Made by a program: the position numbers and the translations under genes. The notes under the pieces are model-generated. The model was not told where the DNA came from and searched no databases. It saw only the letters and a program-made list of their open reading frames with translations. Below, piece by piece: positions 52,701-63,755 of a stretch of 64,000 bases of DNA. Numbering within the stretch: the stretch's first letter is position 1; the number at the start of each line of letters is the position of its first letter. The DNA lies in NCBI RefSeq assembly GCF_933775445.1, contig NC_065878.1:23882395-23946394 (forward strand), given 5' to 3'. The stretch comes from Argentina anserina (lineage: Eukaryota; Streptophyta; Magnoliopsida; Rosales; Rosaceae).

Positions 52701-53645
52701 CCAATGTAAGTTGCATTTTTCGGCTGTCATTAGGCTCATGCAAACTATTTGATGCAATACCGTTTCTTTTCCACTGTATTAGAGATGCTTGGGTCGCTTA
52801 CTTTAATTTTCTGGCTGCAGAAAGAATTGATCAGGACAGTTGATCTTGGTCCTTTTAAGCACATTGTGGATGATGGGCTTGAGTTAAGAAAGGCTGCATT
52901 TGAATGTGTGGACACTTTGCTGGACAGTTGTCTTGACCAAGTGAATCCTTCATCATTTATTGTTCCTTACCTGAAATCTGGTCTAGATGGTGAGCTTAGA
53001 AAAAACTGTTTTGTTTCTTTTTCTCCCGTCATTTTTCTTTCTTATCTTATTTAATCCAATACCTTCCAACTGATGACGGCAGATCATTACGATGTTAAGA
53101 TGCCTTGCCATCTTATCCTCTCAAAGCTTGCAGACAAGTGTCCATCAGCTGTACTGGCAGGTCAGTTATAATATTCATATTTATCTCCAAAATTAAGACA
53201 TGATACATATGTGTTGTGTAATGTAACCGTTTCCTGTCCTTTAGTATTGGATTCATTGGTGGATCATCTCCAAAAAACCATCAACTTTAAGCCAAAGCAA
53301 GATGCTGTAAAGCAAGAAGTTGATCGCAATGAAGACATGATCCGCAGCGCTCTAAGAACAATTGCATCCCTGCATCGTATCAGGTTAGCTCCTTGCTTTT
53401 CAGCTCAGTTTTAGGACGTGTCAGTATACATTAAATATTTTCCAAGTGATGCAGAAATCGTGGTGTATACTCCTAATCAATGAAAGTGAGATTTCCTTCA
53501 TTTGACATTGATGAGTCGTCTGATGCTTGATTATTTGCTATTTTGCAGTGGGGGAGATTGCAGCCTTAAGTTCAAGAACCTGACGAATGAAATATCAAAA
53601 TCTCCTACACTCTGGGACAAGTATTGCTCCATCCGAAATGAATGA
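46707..53645 (+). CDS. CAND1: CAND1, cullin-associated and neddylation-dissociated protein 1
   Basis: About 28 exons give a protein of roughly 1220 residues, the family's normal size. Exon 1 (46707-46742) codes only [12 protein letters not shown]. The next exons give [20 protein letters not shown], the CAND1 N-terminus. HEAT-repeat exons follow without a gap, including the acidic loop ([18 protein letters not shown], spliced to [19 protein letters not shown]) and the C-terminal TIP120 domain, ending [16 protein letters not shown]. Splice junctions tested keep frame; for instance the acidic exon ends GATGA/GTATGT and rejoins as Asp. CAND1 wraps around unneddylated cullins and exchanges substrate receptors on SCF ligases. 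Arabidopsis mutants are altered in auxin response and leaf venation. It is expected in nucleus and cytosol and is usually single copy in plants. Confidence 0.97.
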
Positions 53646-55045
53646 CGGCCCATTTGAACCTCGTCCGTGTTCTGCTGCAATTAATGAGAATGATTTGTAT
53701 CATTATTCTTCATCTTTGATTTAAGTTATTGGTAGCATACAAAAAAAAAACAGAGAGGGCAGGGCAGTGTAGCCTGTGAATGCAATGCGTAAGAGGGTAG
53801 GAAAGTGAAAGCTGCATGACCTGTTATGGTTTTCTTGTATAGATTTAAATCGGTCAGTATTTTTGCCTTTGCAGCATCATTTGGGCCATTTGGCAATATT
53901 ATCTCTCAACCAGTACTACCGCTCTCAATTTTCTTTTGTTAGGATTGAAGTTACAGAATCTGTCTGGCGGCACACTAGTTTAACTGCAGGATCATGTGTA
54001 TTGTTGAACAGATGATATAGGGTGTGGAAACTGCCTAGATTTTTGCCATCCAAACGTGTTTTAGGAAACTAATTTGGGGTTTAAGTTCTGCTTCTACCCC
54101 AACGCAGCGATAGACATTTTACGAACCAAGGTGCTATATATATATATATATTTTTTCCTCTGCCGTGACCATAAACCAAAAGGTCCATGGCAACTTGGCT
54201 CGTTTACAGATGGGTGTAGCAATATGGTATTGATCAAAAACCAGATTACCACATTTTGATTCTGTGTGCTAAGGAGGGAAGTGCATCAAATTATGGATCA
54301 ATGTGCATGGATCCCTATATGCGCATGTGCATATTTGCATGTGTCATTAGAACTATTGGCCTTGAATACAAATGGCACGAGGCGACTTCCATTTTCAGAA
54401 GAACCATTGGTCTATCTTTCTCGGTTCCACGTGATAAAAGACCCCTCCTCAGCCCTACTGTGCTATCTGCGCTTGTTGATATCAAGAGTAATTGCCAGAA
54501 ATCTCGACATTTTGGCCGTTTTTAAGTGTTCCTTAAGCTTTCCAAGACATTATGCGACTATCCAAGATCAGAAAATTGGAGAGGTCCAAGTCGTCTTCAA
54601 CGTCCGTCGAAACTGATTTATATAATCTGCATAGACATCGAACGCTGATCTGAGAATATTGTCTGTGGATTTAATCTACATATAGTAAATCCCTCATTCC
54701 CAGAACCCAAGTTAGGTCAGTTTTAACTTTCCACCTTCCCTGAATAGTACTGATAGAAATCATGATCTTCAATAAGTGCTTTCCTATTTAAGAAACTGTC
54801 CGCTTTCTTCGATTTCACAACTATCCTCTAAAGCTTATGTCAGCCATTCTCAGGTTTCATGTCCTTTGTATTCATTCTTGTCATTACACTTTAATCCATG
54901 CACATAATACAAATGAAAAATGGAAATTGTAGCGCTTCTATAGCTATATCCTTTTATTTTGTTTGCATAGGGAGTTCGAACTTGAACGCATAATCATTTT
55001 AGAGGAAACACCAGGCAGATCAAAACTCCGCATCAGTCACACACA
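53646..55045. other. CAND1 3' region and promoter of the PH_2 gene
   Basis: The first few hundred bases are the CAND1 3' untranslated region. A (TA)n run lies at about 54133-54150. Two overlapping ORFs of 89 and 116 codons near 54256-54616 have no recognisable motif and unlikely composition, so I do not call them. Confidence 0.45.
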
Positions 55046-56715
55046 ATGAAAGTGAGTACCACATACTTTAGCTAGCTCATGAAAATTTTCGACTGGGAAA
55101 AAGAATCACATATATTAGTGCCCTAACTTATTCTTTATTCTTTCTGATACCATGATCAGAAAGGAAAGCTAGAATCTTGGCGTCGAGCAGACCAGTGCTC
55201 CTTACAGAGAAGAGAGCCGTTATCGCCATCTTCTTCTTCTTGCTGCAGCTCCTTGGGGATTCCACGTAGCCCCATGCGTGCCATGGAGTTTCTAAGTCGC
55301 TCATGGAGCCCCTCTGCCTATAACTTCCAACAGATGTTTCCATCAAGTGTGAGAGACCTAGTCACGCTAGCTTCTGCTTTGAAGCACTCTTGCTTTCTGA
55401 TCGACGTGCTAAAGGCCGGACTGAAAGTAATGATTTATCCATGCAGGTCGATATGTTCCCTTCATATGAACAAAAGTTGGATGAATTTAGCTTCGAGGGA
55501 CCAGAAGAAAAGCTACAGACACAAGCAATACACGAGTTGCCACCGGCAAGTAGCAGTAGAAGCACTTTCATCAGCAGCACTAGCAGACAGGATAACATAT
55601 TGGTAACTAACTTATCTACTTATCTCTAGCTAGCTTTCATGTTTCACAGAGCATTTCACAAAGAATCATTCAGGAAAATGGTTTTATGCTATTAGATGAA
55701 TACAAAGAGATGGTTAGGGGGCAAATCCTTAAGTAGCTTACTAAGACAAAGTAGAGCCAAGAAGAAAGAAGATGCTCGACTTCAAACGGCAAGCATTCAT
55801 GCTGCCCTTTCCGTAACTCGCTTGGCTGCAGCAATCGCCAGTGTTGCTGCAGCCAAAAGTGTCATAGACCCAGAATCAGAATCAGCAGAAGATTTTGGCA
55901 ATCAAGGCACGGTAGTTCACTCAAGGAACAACGTAGACGACATTTTACCTTCTGCAGCAGCTCTGATCAGCACAGTTTGTGCCGAAGCTGCTGAGTCATT
56001 GGGGGCACAGACAATCGACATTTTTTCTGCCATTAACTCAGGCTGGGCAACCCAAACAATTGGCGATATGATCACACTCACAGCTGATGCTGCAACGTGT
56101 AAGCTTAAACATATAGTGCTTCCTTCAACGGAACCTATGTATAAAAATGTTAACACAATGACTTGCCAGGTTTAAGAGGAGTTGCAGCGCTCAAAGCAAG
56201 AGCTATGGCCAATCCGTATTTTCCAAGAACCCAAAATTTTCTTCAAGTAAAAGCAGAGCTATCTGTTGTCACTCCTTCTGGTAAGAAAACATGGATACAT
56301 TATTCATATGACGAACACCTTTGATGTTGTAAGGAATGATCAAAACCAGATTCTGATCTGTGCAAACAGGAAGCAAGACACACGGCTGGGCCTCCATATA
56401 TTCAAAGCATAGTCAGCTTATATTGAGCCTCCGGAAGAAGCATTTGGGGTTCTTAGCCACCACAAAGGAATGTAAGTTCAAAGTTTCTGTTGGATTTTAG
56501 CTGGACTATTCGTTGTTAAGTAAAACTGTGCAGTAAGACTTGAACTCTTTGCAGACAAGATTTTGCATGTAGAGGAAGATACAAGGGAAGCTCATGGAAA
56601 CCTTTCGATAATCCTAAGGAGCCACAGTGGATACATCAAGCTCTTGTTCAAAGATGAAAATCAATCTTCTGTCTGGACGACAAGCATTTCAAATCTCTTA
56701 CAGTTGCATTACTAA
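55046..56715 (+). CDS. VAN3-binding / FORKED-like protein (DUF828 with PH_2 domain)
   Basis: My model has seven exons: 55046-55051, 55160-55348, 55447-55602, 55696-56098, 56170-56280, 56370-56471, 56555-56715; 375 residues with all phases fitting. The first exon would code only Met-Lys; the alternative start is the ATG at 55274. Exon 2 has the family signature PMRAMEFLSRSWSPSA. Exon 4 has the helical DUF828 part (KKKEDARLQTASIHAALSVT, then ALISTVCAEAAESLGA). The last exons form the C-terminal PH-like domain (RTQNFLQVKAELSVVTPSG to YIKLLFKDENQSSVWTTSI). Relatives link phosphoinositides and the ARF-GAP VAN3 to vein patterning and auxin-carrier traffic. The frame changes between exons 2 and 3; the intron 55349-55446 (GTGAGA...GCAG) explains it, but the skipped stretch is open in the downstream frame, so a frameshift is possible. 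Confidence 0.85.
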
Positions 56716-57296
56716 GGCTAAGAAAACATGTGCAGCTTTCAATATCTGTATCTTTTGTGTAATATATGCTGGTGTATGAAATCAGAATTCCATAAAAATT
56801 AGACCGGACAACCAGTTCTCATCAAGAGGGCGTAACTAAGCACCCTCCACACCAAAGATCTAAGCAAAATTGCACATATACATCTGATTCTTACTGAACA
56901 GACCAGTTCTCTGATTGCAGCTCTACCAGGTGCAATTAATATTTTATTTCTCAAAACAGGAGTAATTACTATGTTACTGATCACCAGAGAAACTTGATTG
57001 ACTTTATACTAGGCCAACTGCATATTAATATAATAAATGTTCTATATCTGAAGAAAGACCATACATTTCGTTTCTCAACCATCTAACTAGAGAAAAGATA
57101 TACAAATTGATAGTTGAACAAGTCTTACAAGCACTTCAAAAATTCAGAAGGCATAATATACACCAAGTTGAAAACTAAGACCAAGACTTGATAGTGAAGA
57201 TGTGAAAAGCAAAAACCTTGCATTAGTTATCATTGATCTCTGTATGTAATGTAAGAAACTACCGTAAGGTGATCCTCCATGACTTAGAATATCTGT
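56716..57296. other. Convergent 3' region, PH_2 gene / plastid zinc-knuckle gene
   Basis: No coding exon seen. It should contain the two 3' untranslated regions. Confidence 0.5.
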
Positions 57297-58393
57297 TCAT
57301 TTCTCCTCAAACTCAACATCAATAATCTCTGGCTCTTTCTTTGCCGAAGAAGAGCCTCCCCTATCTCTGTTAAAGAAGTCCGGCCCTCCTCCTTTCTTTG
57401 GCTGCCACACCGTGTTTCCGCAGCCTTGACATCGAATTATTTGGTTCTTGTAACCAACAAATTGCCTCTTGCAAGCAGGACAAGCACCCTGTCCATGCAT
57501 AACATACACCCTCAGCAACAAATCAAACAACTATATAATCGATAAAGTTACAAACTTTAACCACAATATACACTAACACAAAATCACAAGGTTTGCAAAT
57601 AAAGCTAGCGATTACTACCTTAATAACAAGATTATTGGCAACAGCTCCAATGACAAGAGGAGCAGCAACTGGCAGAAACCATGTAGCGAATATCAGAACC
57701 CGGAAAAGCCAACCAGACAATGCAAGCCACAAGAAGAATACCGTCTTCAAAATCATCCAAAAACAACACAGAGATTAAACATTTGAGTACAAACTCAACA
57801 CCTTCACCACAATTTCAAAGGTTAAAAATTTTCTTACCGCAAAACTTCTCCCAACAGGGGTGTCCAAGAAATCACTAAGCTGCTTCCTATACTGCAACAT
57901 AAGCCAAACCAATTCAGTACACAAAACGACGTCGTAGGACTCACAAAATATAGCAGAAATGGTAAAGGGAACAAAGAGAACAAACCCTAGGAAAGTTTCT
58001 AGAGAAATCCATGGAAAAAGCGCGCCAGCGGGTCCCAATATCCAGCTCCCTATCAATTTCGCGCGCGCGAATCACGGCGGACTGAGCGAGCGAGTCGACC
58101 CGGCGCGAAATCGAGTACTGCCGGTCCAGCCGCTCGGCGGTTTTCTTGGCCTCAAACAAGAACCCTTCGAATCCGTCGTTGGCCGACCGCCACGCGTCCT
58201 GCCAGGCCTCGCCGGAGGCTATCCGCTTGGCGAAGCCGTCGATGTCGCTGCGCTGAAAGGCCTGGATTTTCGACACCTGGCGCGCCCCGGTTGGGACTGG
58301 GACTCTGAAACCGCTGCTTCTGGGCCTCCTCCTGGCCCGGCCCAGCGGAATCGGCGCCGCTAGTTGCGGGCATCGGAGATTCGTGGTCGCCAT
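57297..58393 (-). CDS. Predicted plastid membrane protein with C-terminal CxxC-CxxC knuckle
   Basis: Four exons, 58393-57986, 57891-57838, 57744-57619, 57488-57297, all joined in phase 0; 259 residues. The N-terminus is basic, rich in Arg/Pro/Ala/Ser and poor in acidic residues for about 45 residues, as in a chloroplast transit peptide. A hydrophilic helical region (about 45-150) is followed by one or two membrane spans in exon 3 (TVFFLWLALSGWLFRVLIF and a second hydrophobic stretch). The C-terminus has ACPACKRQF with RCQGCGNTVW, a four-Cys zinc-binding pattern resembling DnaJ-type or rubredoxin-like knuckles, and an acidic end (EIIDVEFEEK). I do not recognise a named function; a role in thylakoid or envelope protein assembly is only a guess from the architecture. 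Its start lies 250 bp from the divergent SWC2 gene. The first exon is strikingly GC-rich compared with its surroundings. Confidence 0.85.
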
Positions 58394-58643
58394 TCTTATT
58401 CTTCAGCTCAGAGCTGAGCAAAAGCTGCAAACTTGATCAATCAAAATGCTTCTTTGCTGCTTATACAAGACGATAAGTCCGCGTTATACGGCGCGTCGTA
58501 TATTTATTTACAAGTCATTCACGACGTGTCGTTTTATCACTGACAAATAGGTTCATAATTCATAAAGCTTGGGGCTTTCTGGGTTTAAATCACTGAGAGG
58601 CTGAAATTGAAGCTCTGCAGGAGTCTAGGGTTTGGTTTTAGCC
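58394..58643. promoter_or_regulatory. Compact bidirectional promoter, plastid gene / SWC2
   Basis: Only 250 bp separate the two start codons. The middle contains a near-palindrome ACGACGTGTCGT (58521-58532) with an ACGTGTC core like a G-box/ABRE, a second GCGCGTCGT at about 58492, and a telo-box (TAGGGTTT, 58626-58633) in the SWC2 leader. These motifs are typical of housekeeping plant promoters. No clear TATA box is seen for either side. Confidence 0.55.
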
Positions 58644-60792
58644 ATGGACGAACCGAAGGATGACCCGCCGGTGTTTCTGGATCGTACCTCACGCGCCACC
58701 AGAGGGAAGAGGTAAGTGATAACCGAACCCTGAGAGTTTGAGCTCAATTTGGTTTTGGAGCAGAATGCAACTTTCTACGGTGATTTTCAGGATGACGAAG
58801 TTGCTGGATGAAGAAATCGAAGAGGATGAGACGTTCTGGAATCAAGAGGCGCTTAAAGATGTTAGTTTTTTTTTCTTTTTTTGTGCAAATTTTTATTTTT
58901 GAATAATTTATAGTGGTGAACAGTGTTTGTGATTTACTTTGATAGTTGTAAATTGTGGTAGGAGGAACAAGATGATAATTATGAAGCAGAGCCTGAAGTT
59001 GCTGATGTGTTTGATAGCGATTTCGATGAAGATGTGAGTTCTGTTATACCAATGCTTAAGCTTGTTTAGTTTATTTTCGAGTTCTCTAGCATTTCTGTAT
59101 CGATTAGAGTTGGTTGAACTGGTTGTAGGAGCCTGAGCCGGATGAAGGTGCAGAGAACAATGAGGGAGAGGAAAGGTTAGTGTTTTTGTACTTGCTCAAA
59201 GTGATTTTTGGAGTTGTTTGAAGTTGGAATTTTACTGGAGTTTGATTTGCAGACGGACGAAGAAGCGGTTGATATTTCCAGGGAAGCAATCGAGTAAGAA
59301 GAAGAAGATAAAAGTGCTTTCGAAGATAGAAGACAGCTCCAACAAAGAGAAGCCGAAATCTTCTTCTAAACATGAACAGCATCATCTTGATGCTGCTGAG
59401 GATGGAGAAGGCGAGAGAAGTGTGAGGAAATCTACAAGAACGGCAGTGGTTGTTAGGCAAGCTGAGAGAGAGGCGAATCGTGCTGCTTTGCAAGCAACGA
59501 TGAGGGTAAGTATTGATAGTCTTTTGTGTTGGCTATTCTCCAAGTTGTGAGTGTGTTTGTAATGAACTAATGAATATCGGTTTTCTGTTACATTAGCCGA
59601 TTAAAAGAAAAAAGGAAGGCGAAGAGAAGAGGATGAGCCAGGAAGATATGCTTTTGGAAGCAGCTCAAACAGGTTTGATTAATAAGTCTCAGTCTTGATA
59701 GTTACTTTTAAATGTGGACTATGGCTCCTAAAGTGATTATTTGGAATTACAACTTTAACTGTATACCTCCTGAATCTTCAGAAATTATCAACTTGAGGAA
59801 CTTGGAGCGTGTTTTAGCCAGGGAGGAAGAAGTTAAGAAGAGAGCAATCGTGCATAAGGCTGTCTATACTGGTCCACAACTAAGTTATTTCTCAAAAGAT
59901 GGTACCTTCATGCTACTGCTTTCTTCCAATATAATTTTTTCTTTCTTTCAAATATTGCAATTTTACTGGGATTTTGATCACTGTGACATTATTGTTTTCG
60001 GCTAAAGATATTACCATTTGATTTCTATTAGGTAACTCATATCTGGAATTCAGTAGAGGGTTATCATTCCAGTCCCAACTCTCTACAACATCTTCTCCAT
60101 GTAAGTAATAGTTCAGATTAAGGTGTTACCCATGGCTTTATTAAGCGATGTTCCCAGAACAATGCTTTTAATGCATGTATTTTTGCTCTTCTATCCCAGA
60201 TCCTGAGAAAGCTGTCTGTGCTGTTACCGGCTTACCTGCTAAGTAAGTAGTTTTCATTGAATGTATGGCTTTTAAAATAATTGTGTGCAATTACAACTTG
60301 TCACGTTTAGTATCAAGTATGCAACATTATCTGGGGAAGATATGTTATATTTGCTTAAAAATTTTGTTTGATGCTGTAGGTACCGTGATCCAAAGACAGG
60401 GCTACCATATGCAACAAAAGAAGCTTTTAAAGTTATTCGGCAGCGGTATGTGTTTTTGCTCAATTATAATTCATTCTCACGTTTTCTCCATTTATTGGTT
60501 TCCATTTGTTCACATTTGTATTGTTTTTTCTTCTTTCATTCAGATACCGATTATTTTTTAACTTTCTTGTTTGTTTTCTCTTTTTGTACCAACTTCCAGT
60601 TTTCTACAAGAAAGTGGTGCAGTCAGGAAAGAGATGGAGCTGGGTGATTTGTATGATTCGCTTTGTGGAAAAGGTTTTTCGGCAAGGCAGAAGAGATCAG
60701 TAGTATCAAATAAAAGTGAGGTGTCATATCCCCGATACTTTGCACGTTTTCGCAGGGCTCCAGCTCTTGAAAGTGTGTCATCGGAAGAGTGA
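58644..60792 (+). CDS. SWC2: SWR1 complex subunit 2 (YL1/VPS72 homologue)
   Basis: About eleven short exons, beginning 58644-58711 and 58791-58860 and ending in the exon closing at 60792, coding for about 360 residues. The N-terminus (PPVFLDRTSRATRGKRMTKL) is the YL1 histone-binding start. It is followed by the acidic stretch (DETFWNQEALKD, AEPEVADVFDSDFDEDEPEPDEG), then the basic part (RRTKKRLIFPGKQSSKKKK and VRKSTRTAVVVRQAERE). The C-terminal YL1_C domain reads KAVCAVTGLPAKYRDPKTG and ATKEAFKVIRQR. YL1/Swc2 binds H2A.Z-H2B and helps SWR1 place H2A.Z in nucleosomes; in Arabidopsis the complex affects flowering time and temperature response. The tail (FSARQKRSVVSNKSEV) looks normal. The gene is intact as read. 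Confidence 0.94.
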
Positions 60793-62324
60793 CTGTTAGT
60801 CTGAGACTGCACATTCTCATAGTTCTTAATTTAGGATGCTTTAGAATTGACCATGTGCAAGGTCTTGCTAACCACATATGAAGAAGGCTTTATGAAGATG
60901 GCTTGCAGACTAGAAGCACAAGTTATTTGTAAGTAAACTTACATTGGCTAATAGTAAAATACTAATTAAAATGTCACTCGTGTTAATTTGAGATGTGATT
61001 GTATATGGCTGCATTGCATTTACCTTGGCAGGAGGGTGCATGACGAAAGACTTCAATGAAGCTTCTGAGCACCCTGCTCTGTCTATGATGAAGCGCCAGT
61101 GATTGCAATGGGGATAATTACCTCAAATAAATGAGTTGGTGATCGTAAAGCGTGGGTGTCGGTTAGCCAAAACGTTTTGTATTTGAAAGTGAAAGCTAGA
61201 TGTTGCGACTTTTCTTGATTTAGTATATTTTGCTGCTGCTATGTGCTATCTATGCTAGAAGAGTATTTTATCAAGTTCGACGTGTATCAGGTTTAGGATG
61301 CTCCCATTAAATGAACACAATTCGAAATTTCGAATGCAGAAATGTGCCCAAACCGAATGAATGGAGGAACCTAACACGATGCCATGTACTTGAATTGTAA
61401 AATGAATATTGAAGAGAACCTAAAACATATCCTTCTCAAGCCATTGCATTATTGATGGAGTTTTATGACTTTGGCAAGGATACAAACGTAGAAGCAAATC
61501 CCCTTAATTAGCAACTGATACAATACTCTCATCAGACTTGCCATGTAAGCAAAGCAAACGTATGTGACCAAGTAATTCGGGGGACGCTGTATTAGGAGAT
61601 GGACCTTCCTGCCATAAGAAAAAGGAGGGAATATAACGGCAGGTACATGTTGGATCTTATATTCTTAGAGGGTAGTAATATATCTCAGCCCTTCCGGAAC
61701 TCTCCTCAATCGTGTGCAATTGTAAATGCTAATTGTTCGAAGGTTAGGCATGAGAAGGTTATCGGTCCAAACCAGCTATTGAAACAGCATTACATTCAGC
61801 TGAGGATTGACAGTAATGTAGAGGCTATCTGGTCATATTTAACTTGCGTAGGCTATGCCTTTTGTGTATACAGATCATGATTTTAAGATCTGAGACTGGA
61901 AAGTTTTACTGTTATATTAACGACTATTTGACTGAAGGAATTTCCTCCCAGTCTGCATATTCCGGTCATTACTTACTTCTTAGTACCCAATCTTATGTTA
62001 AGAGGCAAAAGGGACCCTTGTTGATATGTTAATTAAAGCAAAATTAAAGCCTATCATACCAATATTAAGGAGTGAAGTTCAACATGGACGAGCCACATTA
62101 AATAAGTGCGGTTCTTCACGAATATGAAAGACAATATAACAAAAGGGCAGTAGATTCTTAAGCTCCACATACTCTGAGTGAAATTACATAATCTAATATT
62201 TTTGATTTAGAGATGTCCAGGAAAATAGTTCAAAGCTAATTTTCAAATTCTGGCAAGACTCGAGAAATCCTTGCAAAACATTTACACCCATGGAGAACAA
62301 GAACAAGCATATATTCTACTTCTT
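60793..62324. other. SWC2 3' region and intergenic DNA
   Basis: The SWC2 3' untranslated region probably reaches to about 61200. The ORF of 93 codons at 61599-61880 starts in a plausible context but has no motif and is followed by AT-rich DNA; I do not call it. The final part would be 3' untranslated sequence if the small minus-strand gene is real. Confidence 0.4.
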
Positions 62325-62492
62325 TTATTCCTTCTCAGCCTCAGCTGCCCTCTTTGCCCTGGCCCCAACATGACGAAGCTTGTCATATGCATTAACTTTC
62401 TTCATATCTGCGGTGACCTTCACGAGTTCAGTGACTGGATCTTGTTTGATTGACACAGGTTCTGCAGGAGTTCCAGTTCTGTTGGTATCCAT
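62325..62492 (-). CDS. Possible 55-residue charged protein (small ORF)
   Basis: ATG at 62492 to TAA at 62325. The protein is hydrophilic and mostly helical-looking, with an Asp/Lys-rich middle ([19 protein letters not shown]) and an Ala/Arg/Glu end ([13 protein letters not shown]). The composition is that of a real small protein rather than random ORF, and the local GC is higher than around it. Just upstream GATACAG, seven bases before the ATG, could be a leader-intron acceptor. I do not recognise the family. It may also be the last exon of a longer gene or a fragment of one. Confidence 0.38.
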   Translation of the reverse strand: MDTNRTGTPAEPVSIKQDPVTELVKVTADMKKVNAYDKLRHVGARAKRAAEAEKE

Positions 62493-63384
62493 GAGGGGCC
62501 TGTATCACATTCAATTCTTGTGCTTGTGCATGCATATTCAACTTCAATCAACAGTTTCATTTTCTTGTTGCAACTTCTATCTGTTCCTGTGCCTGACGAT
62601 ACCTTTGGATCTAAGATTCTGAGGTATCTAATATGTTAGTCTTTAAGCAATTGCTTTCAGAGATTTAATTCATACTTGAGGCTGGGTAGCTAGCTAGCCT
62701 TTTCTTTTCCCCATTTTCCCTAAAGAATTACACCCATATGTGAAAAATGTGAAGTGATACCTAGCATCTTATGTCAGTTATATTAGAAATGCTGATTTAA
62801 GACTTGTGTTTGTTGGATTGTAAGCAGACATCCTTTGTACTAGCTTTATAAACTTTTTATAGAACATTATATAAATGTTTTTTTTAATAGAGCAAATTGT
62901 CTTTAATTTATTGAAATCAAATTAACAAAAGAGTGGGACAAAAGAACCCGACCTCATATGTCTGATAATCTCCAACAAAGAGGATAAACAAAAGCTCAAT
63001 CCGGCATGTGTACACTCACCTGTGTAAAATTATAGATAAAAAAATCTTAGCAAATAGCAAACACTCAGCCAAGAAACCATTAATTAAATGACGGGATAAA
63101 ACTTGTAGCATTGACAGACAGTTGTGAGATACGTATGATAAAAAAAGTAGACATATTGTGATGCTTTTGTAAGCGTGAAAAAAAAAAGCTCTTATTCTTG
63201 TCATCGTAGATCAAAGCTTTCCTGCTCTGACAAGGCGAAACAACCCTACTCTATCTGCAACCAAAACGTATTGGATCAAACTACTGTAGCAGCGAGGTTA
63301 TATTCGTCCATGGAATAAATAAGAGAGACCCCTCTTTCCCTTTGTGACGTCTCCCGCCATTCCTTCTTTAACATCAATTAAACC

Positions 63385-63424
<40 letters not shown>

Positions 63425-63449
63425 TCTCACAGTTCAGAGTTTCAAACCC
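62493..63449. other. Intergenic DNA before the Agenet-type gene
   Basis: AT-rich, no coding exon seen. It ends with a pyrimidine-rich leader containing the (CT)n tract. Confidence 0.5.
63391..63420. repeat. (CT)n microsatellite in a 5' leader
   Basis: Fifteen or more TC units 30 bp before the ATG of the Agenet-type ORF. Confidence 0.9.
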
Positions 63450-63755
63450 ATGGCCGCACCAAATTCACCGTCGAGTACGACAGGGTCAAGACCAAGCTCT
63501 ACCGCAAGGTCACCGGACACAAGTCCGTGCGCGACGAGGTCGCCGCGGGAGGAGGGCTACGCATTCAGGCTCGGCGACAGAGTCGACGCCATCCTGGCCG
63601 GCGGTTGGTGGGAGGGGGTGGTGATGGAGGTGTCGGACGACGCGCGTTTCGAGGTGTTCTTTCAGAGTGTGAAGCAGAAGTTTGAGTTTGAGGCGGAGGA
63701 GCTGAGGCTTGGCTTCATAGGGAGTGGGTCCGAGGGGCTTGGCTTCGTCCTCTGA
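63450..63755 (+). CDS. Agenet/Tudor-type protein, probably frameshifted or degenerate
   Basis: One ORF of 101 residues from a well-placed ATG (CCCATGG). Residues about 35-85 (YAFRLGDRVDAILAGGWWEGVV to KFEFEAEELRLG) read as a plant Agenet/Tudor repeat, with the GWW core and the final FE...LR block. Residues 1-33 are Ser/Pro/Thr-rich. However, the same DNA in the frame starting one base earlier reads KFTVEYDRVKTKL and KSVRDEV, which looks like the end of a preceding Tudor repeat. One extra base near 63540-63548 (GTCGCCGCGG) would account for the switch. The usual first half of that first repeat is missing. Agenet proteins bind modified histones or RNA. It could be a young gene from a fragment, a pseudogene, or an error in GC-rich sequence. 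GGTAACT just after the stop could be a donor. Confidence 0.48.
   Translation: MAAPNSPSSTTGSRPSSTARSPDTSPCATRSPREEGYAFRLGDRVDAILAGGWWEGVVMEVSDDARFEVFFQSVKQKFEFEAEELRLGFIGSGSEGLGFVL

Noticed and set aside
54256..54616. Two overlapping plus-strand ORFs (89 and 116 codons) between CAND1 and the PH_2 gene
   Set aside because: No motif, no splice-consistent extension, composition like intergenic DNA.
61599..61880. 93-codon ORF downstream of SWC2
   Set aside because: No recognisable motif; the 3' part is AT-rich and ends among stops in all frames. Kept as non-coding unless expression shows otherwise.
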